The notes under the pieces are model-generated. The model was given only the letters and a program-made list of their open reading frames with translations, searched no databases and was not told the DNA's origin. This document shows, piece after piece, positions 12,408 through 23,673 of a stretch of DNA of 64,000 bases. Position 1 is the stretch's first letter; each line of letters opens with the position of its first letter. The DNA lies in the NCBI GenBank assembly GCA_013350335.1, contig CM023535.1:30660991-30724990 (forward strand), in the 5' to 3' direction. This stretch comes from Chimonanthus salicifolius. Taxonomy: Eukaryota; Streptophyta; Magnoliopsida; Laurales; Calycanthaceae. Made by a program: the position numbers and the translations under genes.

Positions 12408-13516
12408 AACAGCAGAGGTAGAAAGAATATTTGGCCTCTGATTGCTTAGGAACCCTGAACAAAAGTTCGAAACTTCCGAAGTCTCACCTTCAGAACTTCC
12501 GAAGGACGATTCTCGGAACTCCCGAGAGTCGTCTTCTTCCTCTGTCACCTGCAATAGAACAGTGACGGGACAGTGAACATGAAATACGAATTTGAAAACA
12601 ATGGATTTTCTGAATTCGTTTTTCACATTTCTCTAGTCAGATGTGTCCCTTTAATAGTCTAGTTTAATTTTGAAATAAATTAAAGAATTAACAACAATGA
12701 AAACCATCAGATTTTAAGTGGAAAATCAGTAAAACACATGAAAATTCAAGATTTCCACTAAACTTCAAAACTGATTTCAAGAGTCAAAACTCAACCAAAT
12801 CCGATGCCCATGTAGCTGCTCATCACCTAATGCGCAGTTGATTTAAGATTTTTGGGTATTTGCAGTTAAGTCCCTCAAAATTTATTTTCATATAAGCCCT
12901 ATTTTAATTATTTTCAATATTTAACTAATTAAAAGATTTGTTTAACTTAATCCATCTTACCCAAAATGTTGAGTTTCAAAAACTCTACATATCATAAAAT
13001 TTTGGAGAATTATAATTTACTAAAATAAATTGCTGTAAACAAAAATATCATTTTAACACTATTACCTTAACTTAAATTGTATTTATTTAAAGGGTTTAAA
13101 ACCTTTATTTTAAAATCTGAAAACATAAAACAATGAACTAAAGCATAATTTAATAACACATATTTCTTATAATTTTCTCACTTCTAAAATTTTGTAAAAT
13201 AATTATTTCATAGCTTTCGGGATCTTTTCAGGTAGTTTTTAATAACATTTTCTGAAATTAAAAATATAATAAAAATACTTATAAATTTCAAAATTTAAAT
13301 CCCTAATAAGAAAATCAATTTCACTCAATCAACAATCATTTAAATATTAAAATAATACTGTCAATGGTAAATTACCATTTTGCCCTTCCAATTTAGATGA
13401 GTTTGATCAATGAGCAATCGAGCTCTGATTGGGCCAAACCTAAACTTTTCACAAAGCCCTAACTGTAGTCTTCATGATTAACAGGTCAAAACACAATTAA
13501 TTAATACAAATAACAC
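12408..13516. other. AT-rich DNA without recognised content
   Basis: About 1.1 kb with no coding frame I can support. A short direct repeat, ACTTCCGAAG, occurs twice near 12475-12505. From about 12850 it is strongly AT-rich. It ends where similarity to the Sirevirus LTR begins. Confidence 0.4.
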
Positions 13517-14583
13517 AAGGGCGACATGTCGTTCTGGGTAAGACTAGTTTCTGGACTTGAAACACTATCAGCATGGTGTTGCCCCAGACCGAGCCTCTCG
13601 TATGGACCGACCTCTTGATGCCATGATTGTCGACCCATCGGTAACACAGACTTGTCGGTTAGATATAAATTGCGTCGTTGGAAGTGCATTTAATGCTCAA
13701 CGGTCGGTTAGTTGAATGGTAATAAATATTAACACCGACCCAATGGTGCCCTCGACCTGTCGGTACTAGACAGTTTGAAAAACTGTGATGACTCCATTTT
13801 AAATATAAGTGTTGTGTCATCATTTAATGTTCTTCCTTGTTCTGAGAAGAGTCACACACTCTAAGGAACGATCAACTCTCTTGTGCCTACACTTGAGAAT
13901 CAAATACAACCAATCTATTGATTGAGTTAGTAAAAGAGAGAAAGAGAGGATGAAAGAAAAGATACAAACAAGGAAAGTTTTGGTAGAACCAATTTCCCAG
14001 TCACCGTGAGATTGTGATTGCTCAACGACGGCTACAAGACGGAGCATCAGGATTAACTCCGGCACACATTGGATGGATCTTTGAGAAGTACACATCTCAA
14101 GAAAGAGCTTCATAGCAAGTGCTTCTTGGTTTTAATTTTACTTTAAAACCTTTATCCTGTGAAAGTGGATTGAGGAGGCTTGGCTTCGGAACCACTATAA
14201 AAAATATAGAGCATCGTCTCTGGTACATGTGGTGGGTGGAATTCCTATTTTACATGTGCTGGGTGAAATTCACAGCCCGATTGAGTGAGGTGAAATTCCT
14301 ACTCTAATTTTGGGGGTGTAAGTCCCCACCTATTGAATTTGGAGATAGCTCAAGGTTGAGCTAGTCCTAACAATGGATGTAGGTTGGTTAATCGAACCAC
14401 TCTATATCTTGTGTCCTTGTTTTTGTGGTGTTAGAGCTAATTTCTTATGTTGATTGTATAATCACATTTACTAACACACACACTTGATTGTTGTATCTGT
14501 TGCATTCTATTAATCAACCAAGGAATTTTCAAAGGACGAACGAATTGGGATTGGCCTATTCACAACCCCCCTCCCTCTCCAGG
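13517..14583 (+). repeat. Sirevirus 5' LTR (left-truncated)
   Basis: 13517-13630 matches 27058-27175 of the 3' LTR closely. The right end (14515-14583) matches 52387-52440: a purine-rich stretch, then AATTGGGATTG, CTATTCAC and a C-rich tract. A TATA-like AAATATAAG at about 13800 could be the promoter. The primer site and gag start are missing because the truncated Tekay-type element joins at about 14584. Confidence 0.75.
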
Positions 14584-15931
14584 GTTATACCGGACTGGGA
14601 GTTATGACCGGGACAGTGTCTTTTATTCCGAGGCGGGACATATTGCCTCAGAGCTGCAGAAGAGAGTTATTGATCGAGGCACACCAAGCCAAACTCTCTA
14701 TTCATCCGGGCAGCACCAAGATGTATCATGATCTGAAGAGACACTATTGGTGGCATGGACTTAAAAGAGATGTGGTAAAGTTTGTTTCTCACTGCCTGAC
14801 TTGTCAGCAAGTTAAGACTGAACATCAGAAGCCATCAGGATTACTCAAACCCTTACCAGAGCCGGAGTGGAAATGGGAACATATTTCCATGGATTTTGTG
14901 ACAGGGTTGCGAAGGTCATCAAAGGGCAATGATGCAATATGGGTTGTGGTAGATCGATTGACCAAGTCTATACACTTTCTTTCCATCAAGATGACAGATT
15001 CATCTGAGACTTTGGGACGACAGGTACATCAAGGATATCATCTGACTACATGGTATCCCCAGGACTATTGTGTCTGACAGGGATGGCCGATTCACCGGCA
15101 GGGTGTGTGGCAGACCATGCAGTCGGCTATGGGGACAGAGTTATTGATTAGCACAGCGTTCCATCCACAGACTGATGGACAGTCAGAGAGGTCAATACAG
15201 ACATTGGAAGATATGTTGAGAGCATGTATGCTAGACTTCAAGGGTGGATGGGAGGATCACTTACCGCTGGTTGAGTTCTCTTACGACAACAGTTACCAAG
15301 CAAGCCTCTAGATGGCTCCATTTGAGGCGTTGTATGGTAGACCCTGTAGATCACCAGTGTGTTGGATAGAGGTTGGTGAACTGCGTTTATTAGACCCGAG
15401 CTAGTTGCAGAGACCACGGAACATATTAAGTTGATACGACAGCATCTACTTACTGCACAGAGTCGTCAGAAGAGCTACGCTGACAAGAGAAGGAGGTTCC
15501 TTGAGTTTGAAGTGGGAGACTTAGTGTTCCTGAAAGTCTCACCACGAAAGGGACACGTGTGATTTGGTAAGAAAGGGAAACTGTCGGCAAGATTTGTGGG
15601 GCCGTTTCCAATCCAAAAGAGGGTGGGGGAAGTGGCTTATCTATTGGCACTTCCTCCACAGTTGTCATCTTTACACGATGTATTCCACGTTTTTATGTTG
15701 AGGAAATACAATTCTGATCCTTCACACCTGCTTAATGTGCAAGATGTTGCTGTGCAAAGCGACGTGACTTATGTTGAAAGGTTGGTCAGAGTGATCGGCA
15801 AATAACAGAGGGTATTACGGAACCGAGCCATTTAGTTCGTCAAGGTGGCATGGGATCGACATGGTAATGAGGAAGCCACCCTGGAACTCGAATCAGAAAT
15901 GAGAGCAGCTCATCCTGAGCTTTTTGTATAG
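14584..15931 (+). pseudogene. E2-plus: decayed Tekay-type pol 3' part (integrase to chromodomain)
   Basis: Homology to E1 Pol starts abruptly just before the integrase zinc-binding region and runs through HHCC (14680-14815), catalytic core (14880-15210), GPF module (about 15600) and chromodomain, ending with TAG at 15929-15931. Lesions: frameshift near 15020, TAG at 15309-15311 before [11 protein letters not shown], further frame breaks at about 15380-15595, TAA at about 15803, and TAG at about 15832. The TAG before [11 protein letters not shown] is shared with the E2-minus copy, as is the LPQSCRREL wording, so both belong to one subfamily. The left junction lies inside pol and has no LTR, which indicates a deletion. 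Confidence 0.92.
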
Positions 15932-15974
15932 TTGTTTGAATCCCTACTTCGCTCGATTTTCGTTGTCGAAAATT

Positions 15975-15990
15975 TCAAAAGAGGGTAATA
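15975..15990 (+). promoter_or_regulatory. Polypurine tract of E2-plus
   Basis: CAAAAGAGGGTAATA directly precedes the LTR start TGTAACATC at 15992, matching the tracts of E1 and E3. Confidence 0.75.
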
Positions 15991-15991
15991 T

Positions 15992-18900
15992 TGTAACATC
16001 TCGGATTTTCAATGCAATTATTATATTGGATATTATCCATTTTAATTGTTAAATTTAAGATTTATAGATGGAATAAATGTTAGATGGATAAGAATTGGGA
16101 CAATGGCCCAATTATGATCCAACGGATCATGGATAGAGTTTGATTCTAATTAATTGGGTAAATGTGGTCAATTGGGTCAAATACCCAATTGGTACCCAAC
16201 GGGTCAAGATGAATTGATGTTTAAAGGTAAATGGGCAAGGAATTGATTCAATCGGGTCATCTACCCAATTAAGACCTAAGGCATGGGATCCACCTCATCA
16301 CGTGAGGTGGCAAGTGTATGAGGTGACATGGAAGTAGCATAGCCAAGTGAGACCCAAATCCACCACATTAAGTGAGGTGGCGAATGGTCTAGGGTCACAT
16401 GTAGGGTCGGCTACCATGGTTGACTTGGTCAACCATGGGTGAGTTCATAGGTGAGTTCAAGAGGGTTAAGTGAAGTGAGTTGAATTAATGAACTATTTAA
16501 TTAAGAAATAAATTCAAGTCTTGAGTTGCATGGATGAGTTCAAGTGCTTGATTTAGGGGAGTGAGTTTCATTTAAAGTCAGTGAGTTGAAAGGGATGTGA
16601 AGAGACTCCCATTTGAAAAGAGTCAAAGGGAGGTGGAGGGTTTCCATCTCATGGGAGAGGAAACCCTAGACAAAGCTGTTGGGAGTGGGTAGAAGGCTAC
16701 AAGTGTAAGCCATGTGTCTCTTTGGTTAACCAAGGGACACACGGGAAAGACCAAGAAATGATGAGGGTGGTTGGGAGATTAGGGCTTACACAAGACTCAC
16801 ACCAAAACACCTTTAGCCGATCCTCCCTTAGACAAAAGAGTTAGAGATTGTTTCATCTCATCCTCTCTCTCCCTCTCTCTACATCCTTGGGCGATCCTCT
16901 CTTTGAGACAAAGAAAATATAGAGTTCCATCTCATCCTCTCCCTCTCTCCCCCCTCTCAACCCACACCTCTTTGGCCGAACCCTCCATTAGGAGTTTTTC
17001 ATCTCAGTCCCTCTCCCTCTCTCATCATACTTGGCCGAATTCTCAAGGTGGAACAAGAGGTTGCACTGCCTCTTCTCATCTCTCTCTCTCTCACACACAT
17101 TTTTGGCTCTAGACTTAGAGAAACCGAAGAACGAAGGAGGAAGAAGAAAGCACTAAGGAAGGAGCAAAATCAGACCTAAAGAAATGGAGGAGACGCGGAA
17201 TAGGTATGTATTGCTTAACGAGGGTTTATTGATTAAAAAGAAACTGAGGGAACCATGGTTTCGGCCATTCCTTGGCCGAAACCATGGGGTTCCATTTCGG
17301 ATTGAAAAGAATGGCCAAAGTGTTATGGGTCATAGAATGTAAAAATCCATTCAAGGAATATCAATGAGATGGACATAAAAGTAAAGTATTGTTCAAATTC
17401 CGAAATATGGTTTTAGAGATTGAAAAATGGACAAGACCCAAACCTTGTTGGTGGGCAAGATAAGTTGTACAAATGAGTTATGATGATGAGGACTATGGTT
17501 ATACATGATTAATGGATGATGATGAGGACAATGGTTAAATGGTTGAAACAAATGTGGAAGGATATTCAAAATTATAATGTAATACTATGATTAGGAGAAA
17601 ATAATCAAAGAACAAGGTTCAGCCTCTTGCATGGCCGAACCCTATTTTTTTATGGGGTTCATTTGAGGACTCAAGAGAGACTAGATGAGGTTCGGCCATG
17701 TTGTATGGCCGAACCCCATCAAGTGACCTAAAACATATTGGATGTAAATTTTTAAGAAAAACCCATCATCAAGGTGATATAAGATGGAAAGAAGAGGAAA
17801 AGGAAGAACCATGGGTTCGGCCATGTTGTATGGCAAAACCCCATGGATGATTTTATGGATCTAGGTATGTTTAAAAAGTTAATTGATTAACTATGGACTA
17901 TCAAGTTATGAAATAAAAAGAAAGGAATGATGGTGGACCCACGGTATTTAGAATAAAACAAGGATTAAAGAAAATGGGTCAAAAACCAAGGAGTGAGGTT
18001 CGGCCATGTTGTATGGATGAACCCCATTGATGGGTCTTGGTAAACTTGAACACATCTTAGCCACGTCATATGGCCGAACCCCATTGAGGGTCTTAACCGG
18101 TTTAAGGATTATGATGCGTAAATGCGACTGAAATGAAAGGTTAATTATAAATTGATATATGTGTATGATTTAAATTGATAATGTAAAGAGACGAGATTTG
18201 CTTTCACGTGACGGTTAGCGACTGTTCGTGCGAAACAAGATAAGGACAGTAGATCAGACTTTGGTAGGATTCCTACCTTGTTGAAACACTTGGACTATGT
18301 ATATGTAATGGTTTTTAATCCCATGTTTGATGATCTATTTTGGTATCAAATGCTTATGTTTTAAGGATGTAATTTCAATGTTATTATGTTTAATATGAAA
18401 TAGCATGTTTGCACTCACATCTCATGCATGGCATGGGAGGAACAAATGAGGGGAATCCACGCTTCATTCGGGTATCCTATAAACAAACGTGAGGAGGGAT
18501 CCGCACTATTCTGATTGAGAAATGGTATATGATGTTTGAAAAGAAAGAGGAGTCAACGCTCCATTCGGTGGGACTGATAAGGCATACGTGGGGAGTCATG
18601 ACAATGAATACCTTGATGTGGCTTGTTCATCAAGAGGATTATCTATGTGTTTGAGATATGGTTGATGGGTGGGAAATCATGGCATATAACAACCATGGCA
18701 TGGCATGGACTTAGCGTGATTTTGATATTATGTATCTATTTTGTTTTTATACTAATCCATGTGTTTGACCCTACTCGGAATACTTACTTGGCACGTTGAC
18801 TAATGCCGTACTTCTACCTTAGATGATGATACAGGGAATGGACGGAACGAAGGACGCGAAAGGAGGCAAGCTTAGGAGCTTGGATAATTTAGACTTACTT

Positions 18901-19299
18901 TATTTAAGTTTTATTTTCGGACAATGTAATTTGAGTTATTCGCATTTTGGGACTGTAATAACTTAGAACTATCTTGCTATGGTTTGGTTATATTTTTGGA
19001 CATTTGAACTTAAGTTAATTATTTGTGATGGACTTCCTTGCTTAAAAATGGATAGGGATGGTAACACAATCTTATATTAAACCTGCATTACATTTATTCT
19101 GCAAGTATAACCTTAATGTGTGTGAACTGTTTAAGTAGACTTAGTCCATGCACACGTATGGTTGGCCAGTTAAGGGCCGGGCTTTGGAAGCTCCGACTTA
19201 ACTCACGTCGTGGCGTCCCGCTCTCTATCTCACTCTTTATTTCAAAAAAAAATAAATAGACTCTGATTTTCGGCGAGTGAAAAAGGGCTGGGCGTTACA
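15992..19299 (+). repeat. E2-plus 3' LTR (3308 bp)
   Basis: Runs from TGTAACATCTCGG to GGGCGTTACA. Sequence order: pyrimidine-rich stretch (16850-17100), GGAGGAGACGCGGAATAG then donor-like GTATGT (17204-17209), palindromes and half-palindromes at about 17250, 17630, 17690, 17813, 17998 and 18060, GGTAGGATTCCTACC (18267-18281), CTCATGCATGGCATGGG (18421-18437), irregular cassette (18440-18640), GACTAATGCC branch-like site (18798-18807), TTCTACCTTAG acceptor-like site ending at 18822, and leader hairpins (about 19127-19205). Sirevirus gag sequence resumes directly after it. Confidence 0.9.
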
Positions 19300-19957
19300 A
19301 TAAATAAGTTTAAATCTGAAAAACTAAACCTTGCAAATCAATTTGAAACCTTGAAGGATGACTATGAGAATCTTACCATAGAAATGAATTCTCCAATTGA
19401 AGTAGTTTTGAAAATCAAAGAAATTGAAGTATGCCTTCAAGAAACATTAAAAAAAACAAAGGGATGACATCAAGATCCTTTATAATGTCAAAGAAGATCT
19501 TGAAGATCATGTGATGAAATTGACTCTAGAGGTACAATACTTAAAAAACCATAAAGAGAAGTTTCATGATAAATTTACCGAAGGCGAAGAAAAATTGAAA
19601 TAACTCTTAAAAATGGGTAAAAGGTTTTGCAATAGGTCGGGTCTTAGTTCCTCATTGGAAACTAATGGAACTATTGGCCAAAGGGTATTTACTAAGGGAA
19701 ATGTGCCTAACACCCCCAAGGGTAAGTGTTTTTATTGCCATAAAGTTGGACATTACAAGATGGAATGCAATCTTAGAAAGAGGCACATAGATGATAAAGC
19801 CAAAAACCAAGCTCCAAATCCTAAAGCTAAAAGACATCCACAGAATCCTAAAGTAAAGACTAACACATATTCACCAAGGCCTAATGGTAGGATACCTCCA
19901 GTGAAAGAGAACCCAAAGCATGACAGCCTGTTAAGACAACTTGATCAAATCTTGTAG
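19300..19957 (+). pseudogene. Sirevirus gag remnant (coiled coil and CCHC knuckle)
   Basis: 19304-19460 and then, after a frame change, 19465-19600 encode a charged heptad-like region typical of Sirevirus Gag C-terminal halves; its DKFTEGEEKLK wording recurs as DKFTQGEEKLE in the minus-strand copy at 57894-58241. Next come CFYCHKVGHYKMEC, a perfect CX2CX4HX4C knuckle, and a Lys/Pro-rich tail ending at 19957. A stop or frame break near 19462 and a TAA near 19601 interrupt it. The first part of gag is missing upstream. The knuckle would bind element RNA in virus-like particles. Confidence 0.82.
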
Positions 19958-20689
19958 AAGTTGAGATATCCAATGCAAAAACCTTCAAGGTATTCCCAGA
20001 AAGTCAGATTTTTTGGTGACTACAAGTCTAGAATGTACTCTTCCTGGCTATAGTACATATTCTACTTGGAAAACCATACATTCCATTCAAAGTATTTTGA
20101 ACCTTATGTGTTTTGGAATGTAAATGTTGATCTTGTGCATGTTTTAATGATTTGATGAATTATTTTTAGCATATTTGTGTTTTATCATATTGGAATAACT
20201 CTGTGTATGCCATGCTTAGAATAGGATTTCATCAAGTTACACAAATCAGGGATGATTGCACTGTTGTCTAAACATCTCGGTATAGTCGACATGTCGGTGA
20301 ATAGACTAGTCGGTGTGACAGATATGTCGGTACTGTGCTAAATTAAAGCACTGTCGAAAAGATGGAAAATTATTGAGAAAGAGGTCGGTATTTAATGACA
20401 TGTCGATGGAACAAAACTTTTAAGTTAAAATATCTCCCTATGCGAAACAAAAGAAAAAACACATCAAATTCCTCTCGTCCCTCCCTTGGCTTAGGCGATT
20501 TTCTTCCTTTCATCACGTGCCCTAGACCCGTCGTTGATACCTCTTGGAGTGATTTCTCACCAGAAAAACTAGGGGTTTTTATTCTTCTCACTTCAAGAAA
20601 CAAAGGTGTCACGGATATTGTGATTTTTTGTGTTCAGGTAAGCTCAGAAACTCTTCCCTCCTTAGTTTTTCTTTGAGTCATCTTTACAC
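19958..20689 (+). other. Sirevirus spacer where pol should be
   Basis: In a complete Sirevirus more than 3 kb of protease, integrase, RT and RNase H would lie between gag and env-like. Here only about 0.7 kb of non-coding sequence remains. 20270-20400 has several GTCGGT and CGACATGTCGG motifs resembling the LTR (13690-13770), which could be a duplicated LTR-like piece or an internal promoter region. Confidence 0.55.
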
Positions 20690-22123
20690 AAACAAACCAG
20701 GCCAAAGAACTTCCGAACTCCTGATTTGGAGAAATAGGTTGAGGCTAGTTCTCAACCTCCTAAGAGACCGAAACCTCCTAGGGAAAAAACACTTGCTTCC
20801 TCATGACCTAGCGGTATCCCTCTGAGATTTAGGGATTCTGATTCTGAAAATATTTCTCTAGCAAAACTTCCTTCGTTAGAACCAAATTTGTACACCAACC
20901 TCATCCTCAAATACCATCTGAAAGGATAGAAGAACCTACAGTAGAAGAACACATTGACCAAGAAGAAGTTAGAAGAAAAAGAGACATGGATGAGGAAGAA
21001 GAAAGGACCGACATTAGGAATGAAGAAAGAGTTAGGGCTTCTGGTGTAAGTGATCAGGAAGGAGAATCCTCAGATGAAGAAGGTGTTGGTTCATATCTTC
21101 AACCCCTAGTTCGACATAGGTGTTTCAAAGACTTCAATATAGAACGAACTAGTTGTGCATAAATGTGGGGCTATGTAACTGATACATGACATGGATTGGT
21201 CGAATTTGGTACACAGGGGTGGAAATATGTATTCTTCCTTGGCCATGAGAATGTACTGCTCCATCATAGATGATTCAAAAACAAATTGTTTCAAAATTCT
21301 GTTTAAAAATGGAGAATCAGTACGAGTCTCTCCTCAGCTTATTTCTGAACTTATTGGGATCCCCATTGTGCCAAATACTACTCTACCCATCATTCCTCTG
21401 AAGATAGAAGTACTAGATCAAAAAAAAATTGCCAAAAGACTGTGTCGAAAAGAAGTAGAGTGGAAGAAAAATATATGGATCAGAAGTGCAGGCTTACTAC
21501 CGCCATACAAAGTTCTCCATCTTTTCTTCTACTTTAATTTGTATCCTAGACATGGGAACATGGTAGATTTAAATCCCCCCATGATTATTCTCCTGGACAG
21601 GGTTGCTCGCAATAAGAAATTTTGTCTATCTACTTGGATGTGCCATTTCATCTCAATGTGCTGGAAATCGGCAAGGAAAGGATACCCTATTTTTTGTTAC
21701 CTCGTGTCTAAACTAGCTGAGCACCTCAAAATCAAACCAAGAAAAAGGGAAGTGTCAAGATTCACCAGACCCATTGACAAGGCCATTCTTCGAAAAAGTC
21801 TTCCCAGAAGTTTAGCTGAGTCCATCTTTGGGAAAAATGATCCTTGCTCCTCTTACCATCCTGTGTTTGAAAAACCGGAAGAAAAATATGAAGAAGAACA
21901 AGAGGGAAAAGCAGTTGAATATTCTCTTACAAGTTTGATATCTTTAGAAGAACGACTCCAAGTTCAGTTCAAACATCTTTCAAACAAACTTGATGAGGAT
22001 AAACTCCTTCTAAAACAAATTCTTGCTGCCATTACCTCCAGCCAGTCACAACCTCCTCCATCAGGCTCTCAACCTTCTACTTCTGCTCCTCCCCTATCTC
22101 CTCTTAATGTTACACCACCATAG
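20690..22123 (+). pseudogene. Sirevirus env-like gene (N-terminal part broken, last 310 codons open)
   Basis: The open part (21191-22123) has a central region of the kind found in plant retroelement proteins annotated as putative plant transposon protein, around VSPQLISELIGIP and LPPYKVLHLFFYFNLYPRHG; then a basic segment, an acidic EEKYEEEQEG stretch, a predicted coiled coil (LEERLQVQFKHLSNKLDEDK, about residues 252-271) and a Ser/Pro-rich tail. Before it, 20690-21190 encodes an acidic and Pro/Lys-rich N-terminal region in changing frames with stops. This order fits Sirevirus env-like proteins. I see no signal peptide or convincing membrane span in the open part, and its role is unknown; calling it an envelope would be unjustified. 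Confidence 0.72.
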
Positions 22124-23229
22124 CTTCTCACATTTTGTTTTTGTTATGTAAACATTAAGCACCTTGGGTGTAAACTTTACTTCTATGCATCAATGTATGG
22201 TTTGATGTGTGTATTGCTGTGTTTGAATGCTTTTTTTCTCTTGTCTATGGTTAACATGTTTTTTGTTAAATAGACTAACATGTAGGTTTGAATGAGTTGC
22301 TTTTGCATTGGCATGTTAGAGAGATAAGGATAGCGCTAGAAACAACTAAAAAACATTGCATGGAGAATGGGGGAGAAGAATCAAATGGGAAGCTAGGTAA
22401 GTTAGCTTGACCCCATTGGGAGAACACCTTTAAGACAGCACAACTCTTAAAGGGGAAGAAGAAGAAAAACAGTAATGCAACGAAAATTTGCATTGTACTG
22501 TGGGGGAGATCAATGCTTGAATGCATGAGAAACATGCATTGATCAATGGAAAGATTAAATGAGTTGAAGGTGAACTCATAGAAGCACTAAATGCAAGAAG
22601 CAGGGAGAAGTACTTGAAATCCAAATCCTTCAAAATGAAGGGGAACTCGATGGCTACCTACTAACCTTTTTCAATTATATGACAAAATGGGAGAGAAATT
22701 AGTAGAAGCTACAAGACATCAAAACCAATTATGGTGAGTAATTGGTGAAACCGAAGTGTTTGGGCCTCTAGAAAGAGATAAAGCCATAAAGGAGAAGAAT
22801 ACGAAGAAGCCAATAGACATAAGGGAATGTCTATGCTTGGAGTTTGGGGGATCAAACGAAAGAAGATTTGAGAGAAAATCGCCTCAACACTGTTAGCTTG
22901 GATAGGCTTGGTGATAAGCTTAAGCTATGAATAGTGTTGGTTTATAGGGAATCATTGGTGTATGGGGGAGTATGAATACTAATCTGGTTTAGTCTATGAA
23001 TGCATATTTATATTTTTGGACTAACTCCTCTAATGATTTTTCTAGTATTGCTTGCTGATGTGATTGAACATGAAAACATGATTTGAAAATGCGAAGATCA
23101 TAGTCTTGTTGTTTCCATTTGAATATGTACATGTAATAGGGTTAGCTTATTCAAATGTGATATAATAAGGGTAGGTTTGTAATTGGGTTAGCTTATAGGT
23201 TTTGTCATGAAATTGACAAAGGGGGAGAT
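22124..23229 (+). other. Sirevirus polypurine-rich region upstream of 3' LTR
   Basis: Non-coding, with repeated purine runs: TGGGGGAGAA (about 22367), TGGGGGAGAT (22501), GTTTGGGGGAT (about 22842), ATGGGGGAGT (about 22963) and the final AAAGGGGGAGATTG (23217-23230) immediately before the LTR start TGTTAG. Multiple such tracts before the 3' LTR are a known Sirevirus hallmark. Confidence 0.8.
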
Positions 23230-23673
23230 TGTTAGTGCCCCGGTTTGCCGAGTCCTTAAGTTTGTCAATTCCATCACTCGAGAAGAAGCACTTGCTAGAA
23301 GCTTGAAGACTCAAGGTGATCATGATTGAAGATCATGTTCCACTGGATTGAAGCTCATCGTTGTGGCAATCACAAAACAGGTATTTGGCCATAGATGACT
23401 TTAAGTGGTACCCACACCTTAGGAGAACCATCCCTAGACTTAGTTGAACAAATGGTAAAATCATAAAAATCCTAGAGAGGAAGCTTGACATTGAATTGGA
23501 AGTGAACTTGGAAATATGAATTATGTTCACTGTCAGCTCGACCAGTCGTTCTCACCAACCCCTCGGTGGAGACAGGATCAACCGATCGTGGTCAAAGACT
23601 GGTAGGCCAAATTGACAAAGGTTCTACAACATTGAACTGTCATTTAGGGTATGCCTCTGATCAAGAGTCTAGT
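23230..23673 (+). repeat. Sirevirus 3' LTR, first piece
   Basis: Starts TGTTAGTGCCCCGG directly after the purine tract. It ends with CTAGT (23669-23673), the left copy of the target duplication of the solo LTR inserted here. Confidence 0.8.

Noticed and set aside
10143..15931. E2-minus and E2-plus as halves of one inverted element
   Set aside because: Both contain the integrase zinc-binding region and catalytic core, so they are two separate copies.
21191..22123. A true viral envelope gene
   Set aside because: The open part shows no signal peptide or clear membrane span; the protein is called env-like only by its position in Sireviruses.
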